NCBI RefSeq assembly: GCF_024385575.1
Contig: NZ_JANFMV010000001.1
Coordinates: forward strand, 1,827,681 to 1,891,680
Direction of reading: 5' to 3'
Length of the DNA: 64,000 nt
Source of the DNA: Rhizobium sp. NRK18
GTDB taxonomy: Bacteria; Pseudomonadota; Alphaproteobacteria; Rhizobiales; Rhizobiaceae
The translations under genes were made by a program, and so were the position numbers. Below the pieces are notes generated by a model. The model searched no databases, was not told the DNA's origin, and saw nothing but the letters and a program-made list of their open reading frames with translations. Positions 34,626 through 43,875 of this stretch are shown here, piece after piece. How positions within the stretch are numbered: position 1 is the stretch's first letter; each line of letters starts with the position of its first letter.

Positions 34626-37600
34626 TCAGCCGAAGCGACCGGCGGCGTGGGCGAGCATCGTATAGACCTTGCCGGTGTCGGAGGTCAGGTAGCTCTGGGT
34701 GATCGACTTGTCCGGATCGCTGCGGGCAACGTCGCCAAGCAGCTTTTCGAAATCGCCGATGTAGCGGTCGACGGCCTTGCGGAATTCCGGCTCTGTCTCG
34801 TACTTGCGCTTGATGTTGTCGAAGGTCTGCTGGCCCTTCAGCGTATAAAGCCGGCGGGTGAAGACGTCCTGCTCGCCGCGCTGGTAGCGGCGCCACAGTT
34901 CGACCGAGGCATCGTGATCGATGGCGCGGGCGATATCAACGGACAGCGAGTTCAGCGATTCGACGACATGCTGCGGGTTGCGCTTGTCGCCGGCCTGGCG
35001 GGCCGGGGCTTCGGCAGCGGCCGGACGGGCCGGCTGCTGCTGCGCCGGAGCCTGTGCATCACGAGACGCGCCGCGCAGTAGGTCGGAGATCCAGCCACCC
35101 TGCTGGCCCTGGGCTGCGGCCGGAGCCGTCGCGGCCGGAGCCTGTGCCGGCGAGGGCACGCGTGCCGGGGCCGGGGCTTCACCGGTCAGCGTACCGCGCA
35201 TCGTTGCCGCCGTGCGCTCGATCTGCGGTGCCGCGGATGCGGGCGCGGGCGCGGAGACGGCCGGGGCGGGCGCAGGCTGCGGTGCGGCAGCCGTTGCGTA
35301 GGCACGCGGCTTCGGCTGGCTGACCGTCGGGCCGGACACTTCCATCTGCTGGCCGGAGCGGCCGACGAGCGAGGCGATGTCCTGCAGCGCGCGGATCTGC
35401 TCGGAAACGGCGCGGCGCATGGCGGCAGCGCTTTCCTTGGCTTCTTCCGGCAGGTCGAAGGCTCCGCGCTTCAGTTCGCCGCGGGTCATGTCGAGCTCGT
35501 TGCGGATTTCCTGCGCCGAGCGACGGATGTCGTCGGTGGCGCCGGCGAAGCGGGATGCCGCTTCCTCGACGGCCTCACGCATGGTTTCGCGCAGCTTGTT
35601 GGCGGTGTCGGCGGACTTGCGGTCCGCATCATCCAGCATCGAGCCGATGCCGGTCAGCGATTCCTGCACGCCGCCGCGCAGACGGTCTGCAAAGCCGCTC
35701 GTCATGTTCTCGGCGCCGGCGAAGGCGTTTTCGATCATGGTGGCGAGGCCCTGCATGTTGCGCTCGATTTCCTCCGAACGCTGCACCAGGCCGGTCGACA
35801 GGCTGCGCAGGGCATCCTGGCGTTCTTCCAGCGTGTTGGCGAGGTTCGACTGGGCGGCGCCGAGAAGCTCGGACGCGCGGCCAAGAACCTTGGTGTGATC
35901 GTCGAAGCGGCCGACGATTTCGCCGATCTGGGTGAGCGTGTCGCCCGACAGCTGCGCCAGCTTGTCGACCTTGCCTTCCAGAAGGCGGGTCGAGGCGGAC
36001 ACCATGTCGGCAGCGCGGCCGGCAGTCTCGGTGAAACGGTTGGACACGCCATCGAGGTGTTCGCTGGAGGACAGGAACTCCGCGCTGGCGCGCTGCATGC
36101 TGTCGACGACACCCGAATTGCTTTGGTCGATGCGATCGACGAGGGCATCGACGCTTTCGCGCAGGCTGCCTTCCAGTTCGTTGATCGCCTGGGCCGTGCT
36201 GTTGGAGCGCGACGAAATTGCCTCGATGAGGGCGGCGTTCTCGCTGCGCAGGCGCTCGGCACTCATCTCAGCAGCCGAAGAAATCTGCTCTGCCGCGGTC
36301 TGGCCGATCGTTGCATATTCGTCGACGACCGGACGGGCCTTCTCGTCGATGATGCGTGCAAGCTCCGTGGAGTGTTCGGACAGCAGTGAGTTAAGCTCGC
36401 GGCTGCGTTCGTCGATCGAGGAGCGGATTGCCGCGCCGCGGGCTTCGAGCGCCTTGTCGACGTCGGCAAGCGAGGCGTCGATCGTGCGGACGTTTTCCTC
36501 GAGGCTGGTGCGGATGCGGCTGGAGCGCTCTTCGAGGGCGCGATTGACATTGGAGAGCGTCGAGGACAGTTCCTCGGTGCTCGACAGCAGGGTCGAGCGG
36601 ATCGAGTGGCTGCGGTCTTCCAGCGACTGCTCGGCATCGACCAGCGTCTGGCTGATGCTGGCGATGTGGCCGGTGACGACGGTCTCGGCCTCGGCAACCT
36701 TGCCGATGATCGAGTTGCCGGCTTCGGCGAAGGTCTGGGCGACGGATGCTGCCTGCGCGGACAGACGGTTCTGAGAGTCCGCGACGTTCTCCAGGATCTG
36801 GCGGCTGCGGGCCTCGACGTTCTCGGCAAAGGCTTCGCTGCGGCTGTGCACAGTCTCGGAGAATTCGGCGCCGGTGGAGGAGAGCAGGGCGGCGGTGCGC
36901 TCTGCCTCGCTGCCGATCGTCAACGTGGTGTCGAAAACGGTCTTGCGCAGATCTTCCGACAACGCGAGCGTCTTGGCATCGATCGTTTCGGCGGCTTCCT
37001 GGAGGTTCGAGCGCAAGACATCATTGAGATGCAACGTCTTGGCATCGATGGTCTCGACGGTCTCCTGCAGGTTGCTCCTCAGAACGCCATTCAGGTGTTG
37101 CGTCTTTCCGTCGATCGTTTCGGCGGCTTCCTGGAGGTTCGAGCGCAGGACGTCGTTCAGATGCAGCGTCTTGGCGTCGATGGTCTCGACGGTCTCCTGC
37201 AGGTTGCTCCGCAGGACGCCATTCAGGTGCTGCGTCTTGCCGTCGATCGTTTCCGCAGTTTCCTGCAGGTTGGAACGCAGAACATCATTGAGATGGCTGG
37301 TCTTCCGATCGATGGTTTCGGTCGTTTCCTGAAGGTTGGAGCGGACCACGTCGTTAAGACGGGTCGTCTTGTCGTCGAAGGTCTCCGTAACCTCGATCAG
37401 GCTCGTGCGCAGGGTTTCGGCGAGGGCGGCGGTGCGCTCGTCCATGGCCTGCGTGGTCTCGATCACAGAGTTGCGGAGGGTGTTGGCGAGGCCTGCAGCC
37501 TTGCCGTCGATCATCTGGTGGACGCTGTTGAGGCCCATTTCGAGCGCACGGTCCATCGTGGCGAGACGTTCGTCGATCTTCGACGCGCCGTCCTCGAGGT

Positions 37601-40151
37601 GGCCGGCAACGCCTGCGACGCTCTGTTCGATGCGGTTTTCGAGGGCACCGAAGCGCGAGCCGACTTCCGCCGCAGACTGCTCGACGCGGGTTGCGGCCTT
37701 GTCGGCGCTCTGGTCGATGAACTTCGCAGCGCTGTCGATGCGGTTGTCGATGGCCTTGACGGTGCTGTTGAGCTGCTCGTCGAAGTCCTTGTTGGCGCTG
37801 TGCAGGGTTTCGCGCAGCGATGCTTCGTGGTCGCCGAGCGTGATGTGCAGGGCGGAGTTGCCGTCCTTGAGGGCGACCGTGATCGCTTCGCTGCGGTCCT
37901 GCAGCGTCGCCTCGATGCGGTCGTGGGCGGATTCGAGCGAGTGATCGAGATGGGAGAGGCCGCTGTTGAGGCTGCCTTCCATGCGCGACAGGTTGTTGGC
38001 GAGAGACTGGTCGATGTGACTGGTGGAGGAACCGAGAACGCTCTCTATGCGGTCGGTGGACGAACCGATGGTCGTCTCGATGCGCTTGGAACCGGAGGCG
38101 AGCATGTCTGAGACATTTTCGCCGTAGCTGGACAGCGACTTGTCGAGGCGGTCCTGGCCGTCGGAATAGGCGCTGCGAATGCCGTCGGCCTTCTCGGCGA
38201 AGCTCGACGAAATCCGGGTCTCAGCCTCGCTGACGGTTTCAAGAAGCGTGCTGGTCTGGACTTCGAGCGACAGGTCGATGTTCTGCTGACCGTCGGCGAG
38301 GGCCTGGGCGATCGCGCTGGTCCGGCTTTCCATCGAGCGCGACAGCTGTGCGGCCGCTTCGTCGATCGTCTCGCCGATGACGTGTGCCTTGCTGGTCAGG
38401 GTCTCGCCAAGGCGTGCGTGACGCTCGTCGAAGCGCTTGAGCAGGGAATCGCTGCGGTCGGACAGGATCTCCTCGATGCGCTGCTGCGAGCCGGAGAGGA
38501 CCGACGACAGTTCCTCGGTGCGGTTTTCCATCGCCGAGCCGAGCGCGGCTGCGCTGTTTTCCATGGCCGCTGCGGCGCGGCTGGACGTGCTTTCGATCGT
38601 CCGGGTGATGTTCTCGGTCTGGCTCTGCATGGCAGCGTCGAACAGGGACTGGCCGTTCTGCAGGGCGGAAGAGAGAGCCACCGACTGGTCCGAGAAGGAC
38701 TGCGTCAGTTCCGACATGCGGTCGTCGAAGATGGTGGCGAGCTGGCTGATCGTGCCCTGCAGACGACCTTCGATCATGCCGGAGCGGATGTCGAAGTCGG
38801 TGAAGGCGTCTTCGGCGCTGGCCTGCAGGTTCTGGCGGAAGCTCTGCGACTTGTCTTCGAGCTGCGTGTTGAGGCTGTTGAGAACGCTTTCCAGCGTGCC
38901 GGAGATCGTGCGGCCGCCATCGGTCAGCGTGTCGTTGATTTCCTTGGTGCGGGCCATCAGCGATTCATTGAACTGCTGGGCGCGTTCCACCAGGGCGGCG
39001 TTCAGGCGCTCGGTATTGGCGTCGAGGGTCGAGGCGCGGGTCTCGAACTCGGTCAACAGTTCCGATCCGCGCTTGGAAAGCTTCTCGGCAAGAGAATCCA
39101 GGCGGTTGTCGAATTCGTTGGTGAGCGCGTAGCCGGAATTGTTGATGACGTCGAGCAAGGCGTCGGCGCGCTCGGAGAGCAGCGAACCGATGTCCTGCGT
39201 GATCGCGTCGGACTTTTCCATCAGCGTGGCGACACGGGTGTCGATCAGCGATGCGAAGGCTTCGCCGGAGGTTGCCAGGCGAACGGAGATCTCCTCGGTC
39301 GCCAGCGACAGGTCTTCCTTGAGCTGTTCGTGCGAATGAACGATCGACGAACGGATGCGCTCGGCGTGGTTGACGATCGCTTCGCGCTCGGAGCCGAGCT
39401 CGTGGACAAGGCCACGCACGCGCATTTCATTGTCGGAGAACGAGCGTTCGAGTGCCGAGACTTCCGAATGGACCATGGATTCCAGCTCGGTGGCGCGGGC
39501 GATTGTGCGCTCGATGCTTTCGTTCATGGCGGAGACTTCACGGCGCACGGCCTGGCCGACGGTCATGATGCGGTCTGCGGAAGAGGTTTCCGGCTCGGCG
39601 AGGCGGATGGCGATCTCTGCCATAGAGCGGGCCGTGTTGCGCAGGTCCTGGGCACGCGCCATCATCAGCGCGAAGGCGAAGAACATGATGACGGGAATGA
39701 CGGTGATCAGCACGATGGCGATGGCGCCGGGCAGGGCCATGAAGCCGGCCGCGGAGCCGACCTTCCACATGTCCGAACCATAGACCAGCTGAGCGAGGCC
39801 GACGCAGGCGACGACCCAGACGAGCGACACGATGACGGCGTTCAGAATGGCCGAGCCTGCTGCGGTGCCTTCCAGCGAACGCATGATGGCCGCCGGGTTG
39901 CGGCGGCTGCGATCGTTGGCGGGTGCCAGCGACGGAGACTTCGGTTGGGTCGCGGCGCGGCGCGGCGCTTCGGCTGCCGGAGCCGGACCCGGTGAAGGCT
40001 GCGGGCGGGGCTGCGCGCGCTGAACTGCAGGCTTGCCGCTCGCGGCGGCCACAACCGCATCGTCTTCGTCGTCGAAATCGATCTTCAAGGCATCATCGAG
40101 AGCCTTGAACGCTGCATCATCAAGAGAGCCGCTGGATTTCTTGTTCGCCAT
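34626..40151 (-). CDS. Giant coiled-coil growth-pole ring protein (GPR/RgsE/TipN-like)
   Basis: A 1,841-residue protein. The N-terminus is acidic and proline-rich, two transmembrane segments lie at about residues 100-170 (LNAVIVSLVWVVACVGLAQ and ALPGAIAIVLITVIPVIMFF), and the next ~1,450 residues are helical, heptad-like and rich in S, E, T and A, the 'apolipoprotein A-like' type. A Pro/Ala linker and a folded C-terminal domain (LSVDIARAIDHDASVELWRR) end the protein. Size, topology and composition match GPR of Agrobacterium and RgsE of Sinorhizobium, which organise unipolar growth, and recall Caulobacter TipN. Tandem 22-residue repeats lie around residues 890-1075. ATG 40151 (GGAGTGAGG upstream) is preferred to GTG 40190. 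Identification rests on architecture, not on alignment. Confidence 0.8.
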   Translation of the reverse strand: MANKKSSGSLDDAAFKALDDALKIDFDDEDDAVVAAASGKPAVQRAQPRPQPSPGPAPAAEAPRRAATQPKSPSLAPANDRSRRNPAAIMRSLEGTAAGSAILNAVIVSLVWVVACVGLAQLVYGSDMWKVGSAAGFMALPGAIAIVLITVIPVIMFFAFALMMARAQDLRNTARSMAEIAIRLAEPETSSADRIMTVGQAVRREVSAMNESIERTIARATELESMVHSEVSALERSFSDNEMRVRGLVHELGSEREAIVNHAERIRSSIVHSHEQLKEDLSLATEEISVRLATSGEAFASLIDTRVATLMEKSDAITQDIGSLLSERADALLDVINNSGYALTNEFDNRLDSLAEKLSKRGSELLTEFETRASTLDANTERLNAALVERAQQFNESLMARTKEINDTLTDGGRTISGTLESVLNSLNTQLEDKSQSFRQNLQASAEDAFTDFDIRSGMIEGRLQGTISQLATIFDDRMSELTQSFSDQSVALSSALQNGQSLFDAAMQSQTENITRTIESTSSRAAAAMENSAAALGSAMENRTEELSSVLSGSQQRIEEILSDRSDSLLKRFDERHARLGETLTSKAHVIGETIDEAAAQLSRSMESRTSAIAQALADGQQNIDLSLEVQTSTLLETVSEAETRISSSFAEKADGIRSAYSDGQDRLDKSLSSYGENVSDMLASGSKRIETTIGSSTDRIESVLGSSTSHIDQSLANNLSRMEGSLNSGLSHLDHSLESAHDRIEATLQDRSEAITVALKDGNSALHITLGDHEASLRETLHSANKDFDEQLNSTVKAIDNRIDSAAKFIDQSADKAATRVEQSAAEVGSRFGALENRIEQSVAGVAGHLEDGASKIDERLATMDRALEMGLNSVHQMIDGKAAGLANTLRNSVIETTQAMDERTAALAETLRTSLIEVTETFDDKTTRLNDVVRSNLQETTETIDRKTSHLNDVLRSNLQETAETIDGKTQHLNGVLRSNLQETVETIDAKTLHLNDVLRSNLQEAAETIDGKTQHLNGVLRSNLQETVETIDAKTLHLNDVLRSNLQEAAETIDAKTLALSEDLRKTVFDTTLTIGSEAERTAALLSSTGAEFSETVHSRSEAFAENVEARSRQILENVADSQNRLSAQAASVAQTFAEAGNSIIGKVAEAETVVTGHIASISQTLVDAEQSLEDRSHSIRSTLLSSTEELSSTLSNVNRALEERSSRIRTSLEENVRTIDASLADVDKALEARGAAIRSSIDERSRELNSLLSEHSTELARIIDEKARPVVDEYATIGQTAAEQISSAAEMSAERLRSENAALIEAISSRSNSTAQAINELEGSLRESVDALVDRIDQSNSGVVDSMQRASAEFLSSSEHLDGVSNRFTETAGRAADMVSASTRLLEGKVDKLAQLSGDTLTQIGEIVGRFDDHTKVLGRASELLGAAQSNLANTLEERQDALRSLSTGLVQRSEEIERNMQGLATMIENAFAGAENMTSGFADRLRGGVQESLTGIGSMLDDADRKSADTANKLRETMREAVEEAASRFAGATDDIRRSAQEIRNELDMTRGELKRGAFDLPEEAKESAAAMRRAVSEQIRALQDIASLVGRSGQQMEVSGPTVSQPKPRAYATAAAPQPAPAPAVSAPAPASAAPQIERTAATMRGTLTGEAPAPARVPSPAQAPAATAPAAAQGQQGGWISDLLRGASRDAQAPAQQQPARPAAAEAPARQAGDKRNPQHVVESLNSLSVDIARAIDHDASVELWRRYQRGEQDVFTRRLYTLKGQQTFDNIKRKYETEPEFRKAVDRYIGDFEKLLGDVARSDPDKSITQSYLTSDTGKVYTMLAHAAGRFG
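36979..37242 (-). repeat. Tandem 132-bp duplication inside the growth-pole gene
   Basis: Two 132-bp units (36979-37110 and 37111-37242) are nearly identical at the DNA level. Each holds two 66-bp (22-residue) repeats of the pattern LNDVLRSNLQETAETIDGKT. More diverged 66-bp units continue on both sides to about 36930 and 37470. The near identity indicates a recent duplication or ongoing homogenisation. Confidence 0.85.
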
Positions 40152-40628
40152 TCGATTACGCCTCACTCCAAATCGGTCGGCAATATTCACCGGCCAGGCA
40201 TCTTTGTACTTTCACATTCCGTCCGGCGGCTGACGCGGCCGGACCCCATATGGAAGTGACAAACGAGAAGCTTCTGCTTCATATGTCACAGCCGTCAAGC
40301 ATCATTCTGGCGCCGATGTGACCGAAGCTCGTGTTTCCCAAGCTTTTTTCACTGGACGGCGCGCTATGCCAGTCCGGGTGTCCCAAACAGTATCGTACTG
40401 ACACATTCATATCGAAGACACAATCAACCCCCCGGTGGCGGTGAAGGGCCATTCTTGGTCGTTAAGACTTTATAAACAATCCTTAAGCCCAAAAACACTA
40501 GGAAATACGGGCACTCACACATTGTTAACCATACGGGCAAAAACATTGTCCCGAATTCAGCCAGTTCAGCTTTAAGCCACATATTCGGCGTCACACTCGG
40601 TCATGCAAACAGGACACGAGGATAAGTC
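40152..40628. other. Long control region between the growth-pole gene and the HPt gene
   Basis: No gene is supported in these 477 bases. A near-palindromic stretch with GTGACA and TGTCAC ends and AGAAGCTTCT in the middle spans 40256-40289. The part from 40450 to 40560 is AT-rich and contains TTAACCAT at 40525-40532, which resembles a CtrA half-site, and two further TTAA groups. Both promoters presumably lie here; I cannot place them exactly. Confidence 0.45.
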
Positions 40629-40997
40629 ATGGCGGCATATAACATAGCCTTTGCGGCGCCGGACAACGCTGCGGGCGCCATTTCATCCAATGCGCGACCG
40701 GTCGATATGGTCCATCTTTCCAGGCAGACCATGGGCGACAAGGCTTTGGAAATAGAGGTGTTGCGTGCATTCGCGCGCCAAGTCCGCATCTATATGACAG
40801 AGCTCTCCGGCCCGGACAGGGCGAAGACCTCCGCGACCGCGCATCGGCTGAAGGGGTCGGCGGCGTCGATCGGGGCCTTCGAGCTCGCCGAAGCGGCCGG
40901 TCTTCTGGAGGCCAAGCCCGCCGATCCGGCGCTGCTTGCCGCCGTCAGCGCCGCCGTCATCGACGTGCACAATTTCATATTGGCACTCGACCGCTGA
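40629..40997 (+). CDS. Histidine phosphotransfer (HPt) domain protein
   Basis: A 122-residue single-domain phosphotransfer protein. The phospho-accepting histidine is in ATAHRLKGSAASIGAFELA, the classical HPt helix signature, and the N-terminal ~30 residues look unstructured. No kinase or response regulator is next to it; the only linked signalling gene, cckA, is 9.7 kb away. It is divergent from the growth-pole gene across a long shared control region, which hints at a role in polar or cell-cycle signalling, but this is inference only. Confidence 0.82.
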   Translation: MAAYNIAFAAPDNAAGAISSNARPVDMVHLSRQTMGDKALEIEVLRAFARQVRIYMTELSGPDRAKTSATAHRLKGSAASIGAFELAEAAGLLEAKPADPALLAAVSAAVIDVHNFILALDR

Positions 40998-41286
40998 GCC
41001 TATCCCGGGTCTTCGTGCCGAATTGGTGCTGATTGGCCGAATGACGCCATTGCGTTCGGTCCGCCGCGCGGCTTTTGCCGGTTTTGCCCAGGCCCCCATT
41101 TACTTGGTTTATGAAGTCTTAATGCCTTGCGCAAAGCCTGCGTTGCGGCATGCCGGAGCGAACGGCGCGGCGCGTTTCCTTACTGATCTGTGATCGCCTT
41201 CGGGAATGGTTGACTGGCCGATATTTTTGTCGGAAGACACCATTCGGATAATAACATCCTCCCAATTTCGTCGGACAAGGGTAGCA

Positions 41287-41607
41287 ATGACCAAACTGAC
41301 TATTGTCGCTTTCGACGGCAGCCGGGTCGATCTCGACGTGGCAGACGGCTCGACCGTCATGGAAAACGCCGTTCGCAATTCCGTGCAGGGCATCGAGGCA
41401 GAATGCGGGGGCGCCTGCGCCTGCGCCACCTGTCATGTCTATGTGGACGAGGCGTGGACCGACAAGGTCGGGCCGCCAGAACCAATGGAAGAGGACATGC
41501 TGGATTTCGCCTATGACGTCCGTCCGACGTCGCGGCTGTCCTGTCAGATCAAGATGACGCCGGAGCTTGACGGCCTCATCGTCCATACGCCTGAAAAGCA
41601 GGCCTGA
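41287..41607 (+). CDS. Adrenodoxin-type [2Fe-2S] ferredoxin
   Basis: Small electron carrier of 106 residues. The cluster ligands C-X5-C-X2-C are in [11 protein letters not shown] and the fourth cysteine is in SRLSCQIKM. The helical [20 protein letters not shown] segment is that of the adrenodoxin / FdxB-Isc class, as used in Fe-S assembly or by cytochromes P450. ATG 41287 has AAGGG upstream; the frame from 41206 is a longer open extension without a ribosome-binding site. It stands alone, about 290 bp from the HPt gene; that gap shows an AT-rich stretch just upstream but nothing else I can name. Confidence 0.9.
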   Translation: MTKLTIVAFDGSRVDLDVADGSTVMENAVRNSVQGIEAECGGACACATCHVYVDEAWTDKVGPPEPMEEDMLDFAYDVRPTSRLSCQIKMTPELDGLIVHTPEKQA

Positions 41608-41625
41608 TCACAGATTTCGCAAGCA

Positions 41626-41658
41626 AAAAAAAGCCTCGCTCTTTTACGGGAGCGAGGC
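41626..41658 (-). terminator. Strong minus-strand intrinsic terminator
   Basis: GCCTCGCTC / GAGCGAGGC, a perfect 9-bp stem with an 8-base loop (41633-41658), ends on the minus strand in eight T. On the plus strand no T run follows, so it is not a good terminator for the ferredoxin. It lies 235 bp beyond the end of the DUF922 gene. Confidence 0.8.
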
Positions 41659-41825
41659 AAGTCGGGCACGTCGCCGCTCAGGCGAGGGAGGAAACACCTG
41701 CGGCATAGGACGCGCCAGGAGAACTTTGAAAACGTTCGTGAATTTCTGCCTTCGTTGATTTGATTTCTAAACGAACCCGCTGGCAATATCCATCGCCAGT
41801 TTTGACCAGTTATTCACAGTATTGT

Positions 41826-41872
41826 CCGCAAGTTTCAGATAAGCTTTAACTTCAAACTAGAAGAACTTGCGG
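41826..41872. repeat. Inverted repeat between the DUF922 gene and the minus-strand terminator
   Basis: CCGCAAGTT (41826-41834) and AACTTGCGG (41864-41872) are perfect inverted arms 29 bases apart. No T run follows. This could be part of a structured 3' UTR or of a separate small RNA ending at 41626. Confidence 0.45.
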
Positions 41873-41892
41873 GTGTAGTTTCACATGTCCAT

Positions 41893-42531
41893 CTATTGAG
41901 ACTGGCTGCCGCGGCCGATCTTCATGCGCAGCATGCGAATCATCCGGCGGTCGAAGGTCGCGGCCTGCACCCGGTCGAAGCGGTTCTGGTCGGCGTCATG
42001 GGCAGCCAGCATCTCGGCAGAGACGGCATCCACCTTTTCCTTCATCCGGTCGCAATCGCGCTGTGGCGGCAGGGCCAGCAGCGCGCGTTCCATCTCGAAG
42101 GCGTGCGTGCGGGCAATTTCCGCGTGGCGCTCCTCGTGCCGTCTGATGTCCGTCGACAGCGTATCCCAGACGATGGCGAGGCTGCGGTCGGCGTGACGGC
42201 GATTGGTCCATTTCGGCAGATAGATGGTCGTGTCGAGGATGACCTGCGCCTTGGTCACGCGGCAGCGGCCGTTGGCCTGCTGGTAGGTGGCCTTTCCATC
42301 AAAGCGGATGCGCGTCAGTCCAGGGTGATGAAGCCCGCTTGTCCGGCTCTTCGGGCCACGGCGCATCAGCTCGCGGTCCAGATCCTCGGCGGTCTTGCCG
42401 TGGATCGGGAAGTAGCGATAGGTCTTTTGGATGACGGGCCGGGCCTCGGAACGGGCGGGAAGGACGATCGCCGCAATCAATGCCGTCGCGAGAAGAATAG
42501 AGACCCTGGTCCGGTTGCGGATGTCGCGCAT
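41893..42531 (-). CDS. DUF922 secreted protein, putative zinc protease
   Basis: A 212-residue protein with an N-terminal signal-anchor or signal peptide (VSILLATALIAAIVLPARSEA). The DUF922 core includes YYFPIHG-like strands (YRYFPIHGKTAEDL) and the HEERH sequence (RRHEERHAEIARTH), an HExxH-type motif that suggests a metalloprotease. The catalytic role has not been shown for the family to my knowledge. ATG 42531 is favoured because the signal peptide follows at once; the open frame reaches 42594. Divergent from folP. Confidence 0.75.
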   Translation of the reverse strand: MRDIRNRTRVSILLATALIAAIVLPARSEARPVIQKTYRYFPIHGKTAEDLDRELMRRGPKSRTSGLHHPGLTRIRFDGKATYQQANGRCRVTKAQVILDTTIYLPKWTNRRHADRSLAIVWDTLSTDIRRHEERHAEIARTHAFEMERALLALPPQRDCDRMKEKVDAVSAEMLAAHDADQNRFDRVQAATFDRRMIRMLRMKIGRGSQSQ

Positions 42532-42625
42532 GTATCGGTTCCGTGTGCTTGCACTTGAGCCGAGCTTGCTGCATAGCCGGGGACAGCGCAACATGGCGCG
42601 AAGATAATTTCACGAGGCAGGTGAA

Positions 42626-43510
42626 GTGACGGATTTCGCATCCACGGCACTCAGGGAAAGAGAGTGGCGGCTGGCCCACGGCCGCAGCGCCTCGCTGGGC
42701 GCGACGGGCCATGTCATGGCGGTCGTGAATGTGACGCCGGACTCGTTTTCCGATGGCGGCCTCTACGAGGCGACGGAAGCGGCTGTCGCACATGCGCTCG
42801 CCTGTAGCGAACAGGGGGCGCTGATCGTCGATGTCGGCGGAGAATCCACCCGCCCGGGTGCAGCATCCGTGACGGCGAGGGAGGAACAGGACCGCATCCT
42901 TCCCGTTATTGGCGCGCTTTCCAGGCATGAGAGGGTGCTGATTTCCGTTGATACCTATCGCGCGGAGACCGCGCGACTGGCGATCGAGGCTGGTGCACAC
43001 ATCATCAATGACGTGCATGGCGCGCAGCGTGAACCGGAGATCGCCACGGTCGCGGCGGAGACCGGCGCCGGCCTTGTGCTGATGCACACCGGCCGCGGAC
43101 GCGACGTGCTGGCGGACGTCATCGACGACCAGCGCGCGTTTTTTGCCCGGTCGCTGGACATTGCCGATGCGGCCGGCGTCTCGCCTGCGCAAATCGTGCT
43201 CGATCCGGGCTTCGGTTTTGCCAAGGAAACCGTCGAGATCAACATGGACCTGATGGCCCGCTTCGAGGAGCTGCATCAGTTGGGCCTGCCGCTTCTGGCC
43301 GGAACCTCGCGAAAGCGCTTCATCGGCACGCTGACGGGCAGGGAGGCTGCCGACCGCGATGTCGGCACGGCCGCGACCACCGTGGTGCTGCGGATGATGG
43401 GCGCGGCGATTTTCCGGGTGCATAATGTCGCAATGAACCGGGATGCGCTCGCAGTCGCGGATGCTATGCTGGTCGCCAAACAACGCATGGCCGGGAGGCC
43501 GCAGCAATGA
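42626..43510 (+). CDS. folP: Dihydropteroate synthase FolP
   Basis: Joins 6-hydroxymethyl-dihydropterin pyrophosphate and p-aminobenzoate in folate synthesis; the target of sulfonamides. The pterin-site motifs are present: VMAVVNVTPDSFSDGG, DVGGESTRPGA, IINDVHG, DPGFGFAK and GTSRKRFIG. It is 294 residues from the GTG at 42626, preceded by GAGGCAGG. First gene of the folP-folB-folK operon; its stop overlaps folB (ATGA). Confidence 0.96.
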   Translation: MTDFASTALREREWRLAHGRSASLGATGHVMAVVNVTPDSFSDGGLYEATEAAVAHALACSEQGALIVDVGGESTRPGAASVTAREEQDRILPVIGALSRHERVLISVDTYRAETARLAIEAGAHIINDVHGAQREPEIATVAAETGAGLVLMHTGRGRDVLADVIDDQRAFFARSLDIADAAGVSPAQIVLDPGFGFAKETVEINMDLMARFEELHQLGLPLLAGTSRKRFIGTLTGREAADRDVGTAATTVVLRMMGAAIFRVHNVAMNRDALAVADAMLVAKQRMAGRPQQ

Positions 43511-43875
43511 CCAAGATTTACACGATCACCCTGAAGAACTGTGCCTTCTTCGCCCGTCACGGGCTGCACACCGAAGAGGAGGTGCTCGGACAGCGCTTCT
43601 TTGTCGATGCGGAACTCGATGTGGAACCGGGCGATGCGCTGGAGGCCGATGACATCACCTCGACCGTCGATTACGGCGTCGCCTTCCAGGTCATCGAAAG
43701 GATCGTCACCGGCGAGCGGCGCTATCTGATCGAGGCGCTGGCATTGGAAATCGCCAAGGCGCTTTGCGACCGATTCTCGCAGATCCGCCGCGCACGCATC
43801 ACGGTGCGCAAGCCCAGCGCTCCGGTGCCTGGCGTCCTCGACTACGTGCAGGTGAGCATTGAGCACTTTGTCTGA
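43507..43875 (+). CDS. folB: Dihydroneopterin aldolase FolB
   Basis: Cleaves 7,8-dihydroneopterin to 6-hydroxymethyl-dihydropterin and glycolaldehyde. The 122-residue tunnelling-fold protein has the family segments IYTITLKNCAFFARHGLHTEE and TVDYGVAFQVI, with a catalytic lysine in VRKPSAPVPG. It is coupled to folP by a 4-bp overlap and to folK by a 17-bp overlap. Confidence 0.95.
   Translation: MTKIYTITLKNCAFFARHGLHTEEEVLGQRFFVDAELDVEPGDALEADDITSTVDYGVAFQVIERIVTGERRYLIEALALEIAKALCDRFSQIRRARITVRKPSAPVPGVLDYVQVSIEHFV

Noticed and set aside
36930..37470. CRISPR array suggested by regular repeats
   Set aside because: The 66-bp units have no unique spacers, are contiguous and stay in frame with the coiled-coil protein, so they are coding repeats.
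36606..38111. Long plus-strand frames opposite the growth-pole gene (also 38382-39995)
   Set aside because: They are antisense shadows of the repeat-rich coiled-coil gene; their apparent repeats only mirror the 66-bp units of the real gene.
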